A DNA stretch of 64,000 nt from UPXZ01 sp964568675 (GTDB lineage Bacteria > Bacteroidota > Bacteroidia > Bacteroidales > Paludibacteraceae). The stretch is from contig CAZMQV010000003.1 in the NCBI GenBank assembly GCA_964568675.1, forward strand, positions 1 through 64,000. Direction: 5' to 3'. A program made the translations under genes and the position numbers. Every line of letters begins with the position of its first letter. Position 1 is the first letter of the stretch. This document shows, piece after piece, positions 16,694 through 25,663 of this stretch. The notes under the pieces were generated by a model. It did no database searches, was not told the DNA's origin, and saw only the letters and a list, made by a program, of their open reading frames with translations.

Positions 16694-17259
16694 TGCTCCG
16701 TTTGATTAAATTCAAACAGAAAATCAGCATTATCCAAACCACATCGATTTTTATCTTTGTCGGACAAGATTATATCTTCAGCCGGAATCTGCCAATCGAT
16801 TCCCAACGCAGGGTCATTCCAAGCAATTCCACCTTCATTTTCAGGAGAGTAATAGTTGTCACATTTATATTGAAGTACAACCTCATCGCTCAACACAACA
16901 AACCCGTGTGCAAAACCTTTTGGTACAAACATCTGGCGTTTGTTTTCATCGCTTAGCTCTACCGCAACATGCTTGCCAAAACTTGGCGACCCCACCCGGA
17001 TATCTACAGCGACATCAAGCACAGTACCTTTTACCACACGTATCAATTTCGACTGAGTATAAGGAGGTTTCTGAAAGTGCAAACCTCTCAACACACCATA
17101 TTTAGATTTCGATTCATTGTCTTGCACAAAGTTTGTTTTACAAACCATTTCTTCGAACTCTTTTTGTGAGAATGATTCAAAAAAATATCCCCGATGGTCG
17201 CCATAGACCTGAGGCTCAATTATCTTCACCTCCTCAATCGCAGTTTCAACTATATTCAT
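16690..17259 (-). CDS. rfbC: dTDP-4-dehydrorhamnose 3,5-epimerase
   Basis: A cupin-fold epimerase (189 residues) acting on dTDP-4-keto-6-deoxyglucose. The motifs FVQDNESKSKYGVLRGLHFQ (about residues 44-63), VPKGFAHGFVVLS (about 112-124) and YSPENEGGIAWND are diagnostic. It starts directly after the rfbA stop with no intergenic base, and its end overlaps rfbD by four bases, an indication of a tight operon. Confidence 0.95.
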   Translation of the reverse strand: MNIVETAIEEVKIIEPQVYGDHRGYFFESFSQKEFEEMVCKTNFVQDNESKSKYGVLRGLHFQKPPYTQSKLIRVVKGTVLDVAVDIRVGSPSFGKHVAVELSDENKRQMFVPKGFAHGFVVLSDEVVLQYKCDNYYSPENEGGIAWNDPALGIDWQIPAEDIILSDKDKNRCGLDNADFLFEFNQTEQ

Positions 17260-18141
17260 TTATTTATTATGTTCAATTAATTTCATCAGATATTGACCAT
17301 ATTCATTTTTAATCATGGTCTGAGCTATTTCGGTCAACCTCGCTTTATCAATCCATCCATTGCGGAAAGCGATTTCTTCCAAACAGGAAATTTTCAAACC
17401 CTGACGTTTTTCGAGCACTTCGATAAACGTAGATGCTTCGGAAAGGGAGTCAAAGGTTCCGGTGTCGAGCCATGCAAATCCCCTGCCAAACTGCTGCACT
17501 TTTAAATTATTATTTTTTAAATACTCCTGATTTACTGTGGTAATCTCAAGTTCTCCTCGCGCCGAGGGTTTAATACTTTTAGCCACATTCACTACGCTAT
17601 TTGGATAGAAATAAAGTCCTACAACAGCATAATTGGATTTTGGTGTTTTGGGTTTCTCTTCGATGCTGATAACATTTCCTTTGTTGTCAAATTCGGCCAC
17701 ACCATATCGCTCCGGATCGTTCACCCAATATCCAAAAACAGTGGCTTTATTGTTTTGCTCGGCATCTTTCACCGCTATCCGTAACTGATCGGGGAAACCC
17801 TGTCCATAAAAAATATTATCGCCCAACACCAGACAAGCTGCCTCTTCGCCAATAAATTCTTCGCCAATAATAAATGCCTGCGCCAAACCGTCCGGACTTG
17901 GTTGCTCGGCATATTGGAAATTCACGCCATAATCAGAGCCATCGCCCAGCAAACGCTTGAAACCCGGCAAATCGGAAGGAGTGGAAATGACAAGAATATC
18001 CCTAATTCCAGCGAGCATAAGCGCCGAAATAGGATAATACACCATTGGTTTGTCAAAAATGGGGATCAACTGTTTTGATACACCCTTGGTGATGGGATAA
18101 AGCCTCGTTCCGGAACCTCCGGCTAATACTATTCCTTTCAT
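17260..18141 (-). CDS. rfbA: Glucose-1-phosphate thymidylyltransferase
   Basis: Makes dTDP-glucose from dTTP and glucose-1-phosphate, the entry step to dTDP-rhamnose and its usual feedback-control point. Visible are the nucleotidyltransferase signature LAGGSGTRLYPITKGVSKQL (residues about 6-25), LGDNIFYG with the metal aspartate (about 111-118), and GFAWLDTGTFDSL. The length of 293 residues is canonical. It is first in the four-gene operon, with a candidate promoter at 18281-18288 upstream. Confidence 0.96.
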   Translation of the reverse strand: MKGIVLAGGSGTRLYPITKGVSKQLIPIFDKPMVYYPISALMLAGIRDILVISTPSDLPGFKRLLGDGSDYGVNFQYAEQPSPDGLAQAFIIGEEFIGEEAACLVLGDNIFYGQGFPDQLRIAVKDAEQNNKATVFGYWVNDPERYGVAEFDNKGNVISIEEKPKTPKSNYAVVGLYFYPNSVVNVAKSIKPSARGELEITTVNQEYLKNNNLKVQQFGRGFAWLDTGTFDSLSEASTFIEVLEKRQGLKISCLEEIAFRNGWIDKARLTEIAQTMIKNEYGQYLMKLIEHNK

Positions 18142-18280
18142 ACGAAAATATTTTTTTATTGGTGCATAGTATGTAGTTACTAAATCATTAATTGCCTATC
18201 AAGCAAGGCGAGTCTTTCAAACTTAAAATACCGGGATTTACACTTAAAACTTAAATTTTCACTGTTTGTTTTACAACTTA

Positions 18281-18288
18281 CAAAATTA
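18281..18288 (-). promoter_or_regulatory. -7 element of a promoter for rfbACDB
   Basis: TAATTTTG on the minus strand fits the TAnnTTTG consensus and lies about 140 bp upstream of rfbA. No perfect TTTG -33 box is present at the usual spacing. Confidence 0.4.
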
Positions 18289-18396
18289 ATCAATTTTATT
18301 GGAAAGAAAAAGAACGAACTCACTTAATGAGGAATAAATGATTATCACAAAGAGCTTCGAATTAATTTAATATTTTATTTTTAGCGTATTTCAGTA

Positions 18397-19338
18397 ATGA
18401 CAGTGTCAAAATCATTTTTTTATACTATTTTTACATTGGCAAAGTTCTTGCTACATAAATTGCAAGCATCAGAACGTATGATTCTAAAAAAAATGAAACC
18501 AGAGATGATTCGAGCGAATAAAACACCTTTAGACAAGAAGAAAAACGAGGTAAAACCTATCTTTTTGCTTAAATCTTTCTATGCATTCAATTGGATTTTC
18601 CAAGATTTGGGCGAAATGACTCTTTTCGCCATCAAGGTAGGGCGTCAATTCTTTTCTCCTCCATTTGAGCATGGTGAGTTTCTGAAACAAGCCTTTTATA
18701 TCGGATATAAATCCTTTATTCTCATTGCCACTACGGGGCTTATAATGGGTTTGGTACTAACACTTCAGACACAGCCAATACTAACACAATTTGGAGCGCA
18801 AGCGCTTCTGCCTGGCATGGTAGCAGTGTCAGTACTCCGAGAAATTGGCCCTGTGGTTACCGGTTTAATTTGTGCCGGAAAAATTTCTTCGGCTATCGCT
18901 GCAGAAATTGGCGCGATGAAAGTAACCGAACAAATTGACGCCATGGAAGTTTCGGGCACAAACCCGATTGGATTTGTGGTTGCTTCCCGCGTTTTAGCTT
19001 CTACGTTGATGATTCCACTTTTAGTCTTATTTTCCGATGCTTTTAGCTTACTTGGTTCATTTTTAGGGATTAATATTTCTGAGTCAATTAGTTTTCAGTT
19101 ATATATTAAAAACGCTTTTGACATGGTTGGGTTTATCGATATTATTCCATCATTAATAAAATCGATAGTTTTTGGGTTTTTCATTGGACTTATTGGCGCT
19201 TATCGGGGCTACAATGTATCGACAGGCACAGAATCGATTGGGAAAGCTGTAAACACTGCGGTTATCAACGCATCCCTATCCATTTTTATCATTGATTTGA
19301 TTACAGTTCTCGTAACCAATATTATATTACGATTATAA
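18397..19338 (+). CDS. mlaE: MlaE-type lipid ABC transporter permease
   Basis: Membrane component of a retrograde phospholipid (Mla/MCE) transporter. From about residue 100 onward it has the MlaE family pattern of hydrophobic helices, plus SVLREIGPVVTGLICAGKISSAIAAEIGAMKVTEQIDAMEVSGTNP (the coupling region) and a final helix near the C-terminus. The predicted 313 residues exceed the usual 250-260. The surplus is a basic, poorly conserved N-terminus, and the true start may be an ATG at 18478 or 18493. It is followed 5 bp later by the ATPase and then by the MCE protein. The small MlaB and MlaC partners are absent here. Confidence 0.88.
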   Translation: MTVSKSFFYTIFTLAKFLLHKLQASERMILKKMKPEMIRANKTPLDKKKNEVKPIFLLKSFYAFNWIFQDLGEMTLFAIKVGRQFFSPPFEHGEFLKQAFYIGYKSFILIATTGLIMGLVLTLQTQPILTQFGAQALLPGMVAVSVLREIGPVVTGLICAGKISSAIAAEIGAMKVTEQIDAMEVSGTNPIGFVVASRVLASTLMIPLLVLFSDAFSLLGSFLGINISESISFQLYIKNAFDMVGFIDIIPSLIKSIVFGFFIGLIGAYRGYNVSTGTESIGKAVNTAVINASLSIFIIDLITVLVTNIILRL

Positions 19339-19343
19339 AGAAT

Positions 19344-20063
19344 ATGATAGAAGTAAAAGATTTACATATAAGATTTGACGAGAAAGTGGTTCTGAATGGA
19401 GTTGGTTTAAGACTACATAAAGGCGAAAACTTGGGAATAATTGGCAAATCGGGGGTCGGCAAGTCAGTTTTAGCAAAGTGCATAGTCCGGCTTCTCGAGC
19501 CCGACAATGGCGAGATATTCGTGATGGGAAAAGATATTCTCAAAATGAATGCGAAAGACTTAAACCAAACTCGCAAAGAAATTGGATATCTGTTTCAGGG
19601 AGGAGCTTTATACGATTCAATGAACGTGAAAGAAAATTTGGCTTTCCCTATTAGACGAACTCAGATGGCGAGCGACAAGAATGAAGTTAATTACCGAATT
19701 GAAGTAGCGCTCCGAAGTGTGGGTCTATTAGATGCGATGTACAAGATGCCTTCAGAACTTTCAGGAGGAATGAAAAAAAGAATTGGTCTTGCGCGAGCGC
19801 TTATTCTTCGACCTAAAATAATGCTCTACGATGAGCCTACTACGGGATTAGATACAGTTACATCGAACGAAATAAGCGAATTAATTGTTAAAGTTCAAGA
19901 GGAATACAACACTTCTTCAATCATTATCACACACGACATGAAATGTGCGAGAATTGCTACAAACAGAATAATGGCACTTGTAGATGGAAAAATCAAAGCG
20001 AATGGTAGTTATGATGAATTAGAAAACAGTGCCGACAATGATGTAAATATATTTTTCAAATAA
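19344..20063 (+). CDS. mlaF: MlaF-type ABC transporter ATP-binding protein
   Basis: Cytoplasmic ATPase of the lipid transporter (239 residues). It has Walker A (GKSGVGKSVLAK, residues about 36-47), a Q-loop in LFQGGALYDSMNV, the ABC signature LSGGMKKRIGLARA, and Walker B ending in IMLYDEPTTGLD. The H-loop ITHDMKCA follows. The motif set with YDSMNVKENLAFP is typical of MlaF. It is 5 bp downstream of mlaE and almost certainly co-translated. Confidence 0.92.
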   Translation: MIEVKDLHIRFDEKVVLNGVGLRLHKGENLGIIGKSGVGKSVLAKCIVRLLEPDNGEIFVMGKDILKMNAKDLNQTRKEIGYLFQGGALYDSMNVKENLAFPIRRTQMASDKNEVNYRIEVALRSVGLLDAMYKMPSELSGGMKKRIGLARALILRPKIMLYDEPTTGLDTVTSNEISELIVKVQEEYNTSSIIITHDMKCARIATNRIMALVDGKIKANGSYDELENSADNDVNIFFK

Positions 20064-20125
20064 AAATTTTCAGAGACTATACATCACTGAATGATAAGTT
20101 ACTTCATATTTAAGCTAAACAAAAA

Positions 20126-21073
20126 ATGAAAAGAGGAACTGAAAGAGCGATTAAGGTAGGAATACTTGTATTCTTCTCACTTACAATTTTTGTTGTTTTT
20201 ATCTATTTTGTAGGTAGTAAAGACAATTTATTCCGATCAAAAATCTCAATTACCACATCATTTCGTGATATTCGCGGAGTAGTAGTTGGCAATAATGTCC
20301 GATTCTCTGGGATTAACGTTGGGAAGATTGATGACATCAACATCACTTCCGATAGCACAGTGGTTCTGAATCTTTCCATCGTGAGCGAGTATGCTCAATT
20401 TATTTATCGTGATGCTACAACTGAAATTAATCAGGATGGATTTGTTGGGAATAAAATAATTACGATTACATCCGGAAATGCCAATGCAGGAGCTATCGTA
20501 AACGGAAGTCACCTGCAAGGGAAAGAAGGTGTTGACGTAGGGAGTATGCTTTATGAAGCCCAAAGTATTTTAACACAAACAAAAATAGCGGCAAACAGTC
20601 TGAATTCAATTCTTCAAAAAATTGATTCAGGCGACGGAATGATTGCGCAATTACTGAACAGCAATGAATTTCCGAATCAGTTGACAAGCTCCGTAAAGGA
20701 ATTGAACAGCATACTATCAAACATGAACAATATCGTTAAAAAAATTGATAAAGGTGATGGCGATATCGCAAATTTGATAAACAATAAAGAATTGAGCAAT
20801 CAGGCGGTAGCAATATTAAACAAACTGAATGAGACAACTATTCAAACTAATAAGGTAATCACAGATCTCGAAAAAGTGACTCAAAGTATCAATATGGGCG
20901 ACGGGACGGTGAATAAGCTACTCAATGATAAAGCGACAGCTCAAACCATTGACTCTACCATCGTGAAACTACAAGGCAGTCTCAGCGAATTTGACAAAAC
21001 GGCTAAAGCGATACAGGATAGCTGGTTACTAAATCTATTTACCAAAAAGAAAAATAAAACCGAAAAGAAATAA
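20126..21073 (+). CDS. mlaD: MlaD-type MCE-domain protein
   Basis: Substrate-binding periplasmic component of the transporter (315 residues). An N-terminal transmembrane anchor (residues about 10-30, VGILVFFSLTIFVVFIYFVG) precedes one MCE domain (about 38-118, FRDIRGVVVGNNVRFSGINVGKIDDI). The remainder is a long helical region with recurrent KIDSGDG, KIDKGDG and NMGDG motifs spaced about 45 residues apart, a pattern common in Bacteroidota MlaD proteins. It ends the operon at a terminator. Confidence 0.9.
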   Translation: MKRGTERAIKVGILVFFSLTIFVVFIYFVGSKDNLFRSKISITTSFRDIRGVVVGNNVRFSGINVGKIDDINITSDSTVVLNLSIVSEYAQFIYRDATTEINQDGFVGNKIITITSGNANAGAIVNGSHLQGKEGVDVGSMLYEAQSILTQTKIAANSLNSILQKIDSGDGMIAQLLNSNEFPNQLTSSVKELNSILSNMNNIVKKIDKGDGDIANLINNKELSNQAVAILNKLNETTIQTNKVITDLEKVTQSINMGDGTVNKLLNDKATAQTIDSTIVKLQGSLSEFDKTAKAIQDSWLLNLFTKKKNKTEKK

Positions 21074-21085
21074 CGTAAAGAAAAC

Positions 21086-21118
21086 GACCGAATCGATTTC
21101 CGAATTCGGTCATTTTTT
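21086..21118. terminator. Terminator between mlaD and the convergent HU-LysM gene
   Basis: The stem GACCGAAT / ATTCGGTC is followed by ATTTTTT on the plus strand. Its right edge touches the stop of the minus-strand gene, so it serves mlaD more clearly than its neighbour. Confidence 0.7.
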
Positions 21119-21119
21119 G

Positions 21120-22898
21120 TTATAATTTCCTCAGATATTCGTGTTGCAATTTACGTGCAAACTCAATACACCTTTTATCTTCCGGGTCCACCAATCGTTT
21201 ATCAAGCTTTGGTATTTTGATATCAATTCCCGTTGGCACGTTATCCGGATTAGATATTTTACTCTTATTCGCTTCGTAGATATAAACCCAAAAATTGACA
21301 TTGCCATAGTATTTTTTAGCGAATTTAGTTAATTGACTGCCGACTACCATTTTTTCGGTTGCCAAAATAGCATTATATTGTCGTGGTTTTTCGAAAATAT
21401 TTTCATCAATTGCCTTGGATGCCGCTACATTCTGTGCACGAGCCGTTTCACTTTGACTACCGGAAGGGACATTTTCTTTATGCAATTTTGGATCAATAGT
21501 CTTAATCCTACTCGAATCCAAACCCGATTGTGCATCTTCCGATTGTGACTTTTGAATTCCGGCGAGCGAGTCGGCAATCGCCTTTACTCTTAATTCATTT
21601 GCAACGGAATCCGCCAATAAATTTATCGATGTTTGTTCTTTTTGTTTAGAATTAAAATTAAAAATATTATATGCTAACCACACCAAAGAAACAAGCAAAA
21701 CCGCTAAAGTCGGATATAGCCACCATTTGTACAACTTTGTATTTTTTGGTTCAGGCTCAACATGCGACATCCCCGTCATTCTTTTCGCGTCCTGCGCGCT
21801 TAAAGTTATTAAAGAAGCATCTTTATTTGAGCTTTCTATATTTGAGCTTTCTTGCTTCGTAATGGGTTTATCATCCGTTTCAATATTTTTAATTTCAATT
21901 GTTTCATTATCAATCACAACCTCATCATTCGTGACGGATTCCTGACTATTATTGCCATCTTCAGTACCTACTAATTCCTCGAGCGGTTGTATTATTACTT
22001 CTTCTACCACCTTAACTTCAGATTCCGGTTCTTGTTCTGCGTTAGTTTCTATGAGTTGGTTTCCGATATCTTCATTCTCTTTTTCAATCTCTTTTTTATC
22101 TTCATTATCACCGTTCGCTCCCGACCTGTCATCTATTTGCAAATATGACAAATCACGGATTGTATCAAACTCATCTATTTCCTCTATATGCAACGGTAAA
22201 CTACTATTATCTGCTACCGCCTCAGAAACGATATCGCCATCCGAGGATAAAACATCTATAGTAAATTCTACATCAGCTTTAACTTCTTCAACGATTGGTG
22301 TCTCATCCGGAATGTAATCTGGTTCAATTGCAATCTTTTGTTCTTTCTCTTTTTTTTGTTTTCGTTTTGAAGCGAGTGAGTTAATTTCACCTATCAAACC
22401 TTTTATCTCTTCAGCTTGCTTCTCAAAAACACTTAATGGTTCAATGAATGCGCTTTTTGAATTGGGATCTTCTGTTTGCCTTTCTACTTCAGCGCCATCC
22501 GCTTCTTCCTCTTCGATTTCGTCATATTCATTTGATAATACATTATTAATATCATCTACATTATCAAGCGAAACGGGTTCGAGATGCGCGAATGGTTCAT
22601 TTACTGACTCTTTTAATTCTGTATCAGGAGTAAAAACGGCTTTGTAGTAGCCATCGATAATAATTTCTTCGCCACTATTAACATCCACACTTTTTCGAGG
22701 TTCGTTCCACTGCGACTTAAACGTTCCTAGTCCTTTGATTTTTACAGAATCACCGTTGACCATTGCATCTTCAATAGTCGAAAAAAGTACTCTAATAAAT
22801 TCATCTACAGTTTTCTTTGAAACAGTTTGACCTGTAGTCATTAACTCGATTAGCTCTTGTACCGAAAGTTTTTCTTTACTCATGGAATTGATATACAA
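21120..22898 (-). CDS. HU-domain, transmembrane and LysM-like fusion protein
   Basis: This 592-residue protein combines modules rarely found together. Residues about 7-95 resemble HU/IHF, with VDEFIRVLFSTIEDAMVNGDSVKIKGLGTFKSQW and a beta-arm region. Residues about 96-385 are low-complexity and very acidic. A single hydrophobic helix lies near 394-414 (LYPTLAVLLVSLVWLAYNIF). Residues about 519-564 resemble LysM (VGSQLTKFAKKYYGNVNFWVYIYEANKSKI...IKIPKL). The expected topology puts HU in the cytoplasm and LysM in the periplasm on peptidoglycan. It lies 20 bp after a stand-alone HU gene. The start may be 22883 (MSKEKLS). Function is unknown; a link between DNA and wall is an inference. Confidence 0.8.
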   Translation of the reverse strand: MYINSMSKEKLSVQELIELMTTGQTVSKKTVDEFIRVLFSTIEDAMVNGDSVKIKGLGTFKSQWNEPRKSVDVNSGEEIIIDGYYKAVFTPDTELKESVNEPFAHLEPVSLDNVDDINNVLSNEYDEIEEEEADGAEVERQTEDPNSKSAFIEPLSVFEKQAEEIKGLIGEINSLASKRKQKKEKEQKIAIEPDYIPDETPIVEEVKADVEFTIDVLSSDGDIVSEAVADNSSLPLHIEEIDEFDTIRDLSYLQIDDRSGANGDNEDKKEIEKENEDIGNQLIETNAEQEPESEVKVVEEVIIQPLEELVGTEDGNNSQESVTNDEVVIDNETIEIKNIETDDKPITKQESSNIESSNKDASLITLSAQDAKRMTGMSHVEPEPKNTKLYKWWLYPTLAVLLVSLVWLAYNIFNFNSKQKEQTSINLLADSVANELRVKAIADSLAGIQKSQSEDAQSGLDSSRIKTIDPKLHKENVPSGSQSETARAQNVAASKAIDENIFEKPRQYNAILATEKMVVGSQLTKFAKKYYGNVNFWVYIYEANKSKISNPDNVPTGIDIKIPKLDKRLVDPEDKRCIEFARKLQHEYLRKL

Positions 22899-22918
22899 AT
22901 GAAATCAGTGTAAAAAAT

Positions 22919-23194
22919 TTAGATATTTAGTTTTTCTTTCAAAATCTGACTCTGCTTAAAACTCACAACTAACTTAGGCGGGATTAAGGTTCTTAACTGG
23001 GTTTGTGGGTTGACAAAAACGCGTTCTTCGCGCTTTTTCAAATCAAAAGTGCCAAAGCTTTGAATACCAACGACATTATCATCTTTCAACTGTTCCTTCA
23101 CACATTGCACGAAGGAATCGAGTAGCAGACTTACTTCCGATTTCGGCAAATTCATCTTCGAAGATAGCTGACCAATTAATTCTCTATTATTCAT
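22919..23194 (-). CDS. HU family DNA-binding protein
   Basis: A 91-residue HU/IHF-type protein with an N-terminal helical dimerisation region (ELIGQLSSKMNLPKSEVSLLLDSF) and the conserved VVGIQSFGTFDLKKREERVFVNPQT. The usual RNP tip of the DNA-binding arm is altered here (VNPQTQLRTLIPP). It precedes the HU-LysM gene by 20 bp in the same direction, so the two HU proteins are probably co-expressed and could heterodimerise. rimO lies 31 bp upstream. Confidence 0.9.
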   Translation of the reverse strand: MNNRELIGQLSSKMNLPKSEVSLLLDSFVQCVKEQLKDDNVVGIQSFGTFDLKKREERVFVNPQTQLRTLIPPKLVVSFKQSQILKEKLNI

Positions 23195-23225
23195 CCAATT
23201 TTCAATTTATTTATTTGTGATAAAT

Positions 23226-24512
23226 TTATTCCGCAATTAATTCAAAATCATTTGCATCAATGACATGTGCGTTGTAAAAATTCCCAATTTCGACTCCGGG
23301 TGTACCCACCGTGATTAACACCTCCGGATCAACCTCCGGCGAATCATGCTCTGTACGTCCAACAAAATACCCTCCTTCTTTACGGTCAACTATAACACGC
23401 AAAGTTTTACCAACCTCCGAATCGCTTATTTCACTTGCTATTTCTTGCTGAATTGCCATTATTTCATCTAACCGACGCTGTTTCTCTTCATTTGGAATAT
23501 TGTCCGTATAATTGGCATAAGCATACGTTCCTTCTTCGTGCGAATAGACGAATGCGCCCAATCGTTCGAATCGCATATCCTTGACGAATTGTTTCATTTC
23601 GGCAAAATCATCCTCCGTTTCATCAGGATGCCCTACTATCATTGTAGTGCGAAGATAGATACCGGGGACTTCTTCTCTGATTTTTTGTATCAAAGCGTAT
23701 GTTTCGGCTTTTGTGATGTGTCGGTGCATTTTTTTCAGCATCGGGTCGCTGATATGTTGCAATGCCAAATCGAGATATTTGCAAACATTGTCGCGCTCAC
23801 GCATTACGCGCAAAACGTCATAAGGGAAGTGTGCCGGATAAGCATAGTGAAGTCGAATCCATTCAACGCCCGGAATATCGGAAAGCCGCTCAACAAGCTC
23901 TGCAAGTTTCATCTCTTTGTATCTATCCAAACCATACGATGACAAATCCTGTGCAATAAGTTGGAACTCTTTGACACCTTTGGCTACCAACTTCTTCACT
24001 TCATTTTCTATATCATCCATTGAGCGTGAGCGATGACGCCCCGTTATTAGCGGAATTGCACAATAGGAACATGAACGATTGCAGCCTTCCGACACTTTGA
24101 TGTAAGCATAATGTGAAGGAGTGGTCAGCGATCGCTCCAATTTGAAATCGGCACGAAACTCCTGCCCTATCTCTTTCAGAATATCTGTGTAGTTAAATTT
24201 ACCAAAATATTTATCCACTTCCGGTATTTCAGCTTCCAATTCTTTTTGATAGCGTTCAGAGAGGCAGCCCATTACAAAAAGCTTTGAGTTTGCTTCTTTT
24301 TTGCCTGCAAGCTGCAGTATGGTATTAATACTTTCTTCTTTGGCATCGCCAATAAAGCCACACGTATTCACTACAACAATCTCTCCATCCGGATTTTCGG
24401 CATCGTGGCGCACCTGATAACCCAACACCTCAAACTGACGCATCAATTGCTCACTGTCAACCAGATTTTTGGAGCAACCAAGCGTTATAATATCTACTTT
24501 ATTTTTTTCCAT
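23226..24512 (-). CDS. rimO: Ribosomal protein S12 methylthiotransferase
   Basis: A radical-SAM methylthiotransferase (428 residues) that modifies the conserved aspartate of ribosomal protein S12. The N-terminal UPF0004 domain begins with TLGCSKNLVDSEQLMRQ, and its cluster cysteines are at GCSKN, NTCGF and GCLSERY. The radical-SAM motif is GCNRSCSYCAIP near residues 147-158. A TRAM domain ends the protein. SKNLVDSE is typical of RimO rather than MiaB. It sits between ftsY and the HU gene. Confidence 0.94.
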   Translation of the reverse strand: MEKNKVDIITLGCSKNLVDSEQLMRQFEVLGYQVRHDAENPDGEIVVVNTCGFIGDAKEESINTILQLAGKKEANSKLFVMGCLSERYQKELEAEIPEVDKYFGKFNYTDILKEIGQEFRADFKLERSLTTPSHYAYIKVSEGCNRSCSYCAIPLITGRHRSRSMDDIENEVKKLVAKGVKEFQLIAQDLSSYGLDRYKEMKLAELVERLSDIPGVEWIRLHYAYPAHFPYDVLRVMRERDNVCKYLDLALQHISDPMLKKMHRHITKAETYALIQKIREEVPGIYLRTTMIVGHPDETEDDFAEMKQFVKDMRFERLGAFVYSHEEGTYAYANYTDNIPNEEKQRRLDEIMAIQQEIASEISDSEVGKTLRVIVDRKEGGYFVGRTEHDSPEVDPEVLITVGTPGVEIGNFYNAHVIDANDFELIAE

Positions 24513-24565
24513 GAATTAATATAAACCTTCTAAAACAATTTTTCGCGCTATTCGGATTGCAAATA

Positions 24566-25516
24566 TCACTCAAACAACGATTTCACAAACTCCTCTTTAT
24601 CGAAAACCTGTAAGTCGGTCATTTTCTCACCAAGACCAATGTATTTTACCGGAATTTTGAATTGATCTGAAATTCCAATAACTACGCCTCCTTTGGCTGT
24701 GCCGTCAAGTTTTGTTACCGCAAGCGCATTCACCTCTGTGGCGAGGGTGAATTGTTTTGCTTGTTCGTAGGCATTCTGTCCCGTTGAGCCATCGAGCACT
24801 AAAAGAATTTCGTGTGGCGTGTCGGGCAAAACTTTTTTCATTACATTCTTTATTTTCGACAACTCATTCATCAGATTTATTTTATTGTGCAAGCGTCCGG
24901 CTGTATCAATAATTACCACATCGGCATTATTGGCTTTGGCTGAAGCAAGCGTATCATAAGCCACTGAAGCAGGGTCGGATCCCATGTTTTGCTTTATCAC
25001 CGGCACTCCTACCCTTTCGCCCCATATCATCAATTGCTCAACCGCTGCTGCACGAAAGGTATCGGCAGCTCCAAGATATACTTTCTTGCCGGCTTGCTTA
25101 AATTGATAAGCCAGTTTCCCGATTGTAGTAGTTTTACCTACACCATTTACTCCCACCACCATTATTACATAAGGTGTAGCAGGCAGTTTTGCATCGAAAT
25201 CTATCGTTTGGCTATCATTATTTTCAGAAAGTAATGCGGCTATTTCTTCGCGTAAAATCGTATTAAGCTCACTGGCATTGAGATATTTATCACGATTCAC
25301 CCGCTCTTCAATCCGCTGAATAATCCGAAGCGTAGTTTCCACACCCACATCCGAGGTTACAAGTACTTCTTCGAGGTTGTCGAGTACTTCATCATCTACT
25401 TTTGATTTACCGGCAACGGCTCGAGTTAGCTTCGAAAACACATTTTCTTTGGTTTTTGACAAGCCTTGATCCAGTGTTTCTTTTTTCTCCTTCTTAAATA
25501 GTCCAAAAAATGCCAT
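24566..25516 (-). CDS. ftsY: Signal recognition particle receptor FtsY
   Basis: SRP-receptor GTPase that targets nascent membrane proteins to SecYEG. The frame extends to 25552, but the start at 25516 (MAFFGLFKKEKKE) gives the normal short Bacteroidota form of about 316 residues. Visible are the NG-domain P-loop GVNGVGKTTTIGKLA, the DTFRAAAVEQL block, DTAGRLHNK and TKLDGTAKGG, followed by GLGEKMTDLQVFD at the end. The acidic A domain of enterobacterial FtsY is missing, as is usual in this phylum. Confidence 0.95.
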   Translation of the reverse strand: MAFFGLFKKEKKETLDQGLSKTKENVFSKLTRAVAGKSKVDDEVLDNLEEVLVTSDVGVETTLRIIQRIEERVNRDKYLNASELNTILREEIAALLSENNDSQTIDFDAKLPATPYVIMVVGVNGVGKTTTIGKLAYQFKQAGKKVYLGAADTFRAAAVEQLMIWGERVGVPVIKQNMGSDPASVAYDTLASAKANNADVVIIDTAGRLHNKINLMNELSKIKNVMKKVLPDTPHEILLVLDGSTGQNAYEQAKQFTLATEVNALAVTKLDGTAKGGVVIGISDQFKIPVKYIGLGEKMTDLQVFDKEEFVKSLFE

Positions 25517-25601
25517 GTTCTTTAGTTGTTTAGTGATTTTCAGAAAATGCAAAAAATATGAGAAACAATTTCACAAAATTAATTCATTTTGAGCAATAAA
25601 C

Positions 25602-25640
25602 AAAAAAAATCCTTTCATCTATTCAAATGAAAGGATTTAA
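25602..25640 (-). terminator. Terminator of the rpmB-rpmG-DUF4295 operon
   Basis: On the minus strand the stem AAATCCTTTCAT / ATGAAAGGATTT runs into eight Ts. It lies about 25 bp after the DUF4295 stop. Confidence 0.85.
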
Positions 25641-25663
25641 TATCAATCGGATCGACAAAATTA

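Noticed and set aside
21952..22317. Serine-rich plus-strand frame inside the HU-LysM gene
   Set aside because: It is the antisense shadow of the acidic Glu/Asp-rich linker and shows no family signature.
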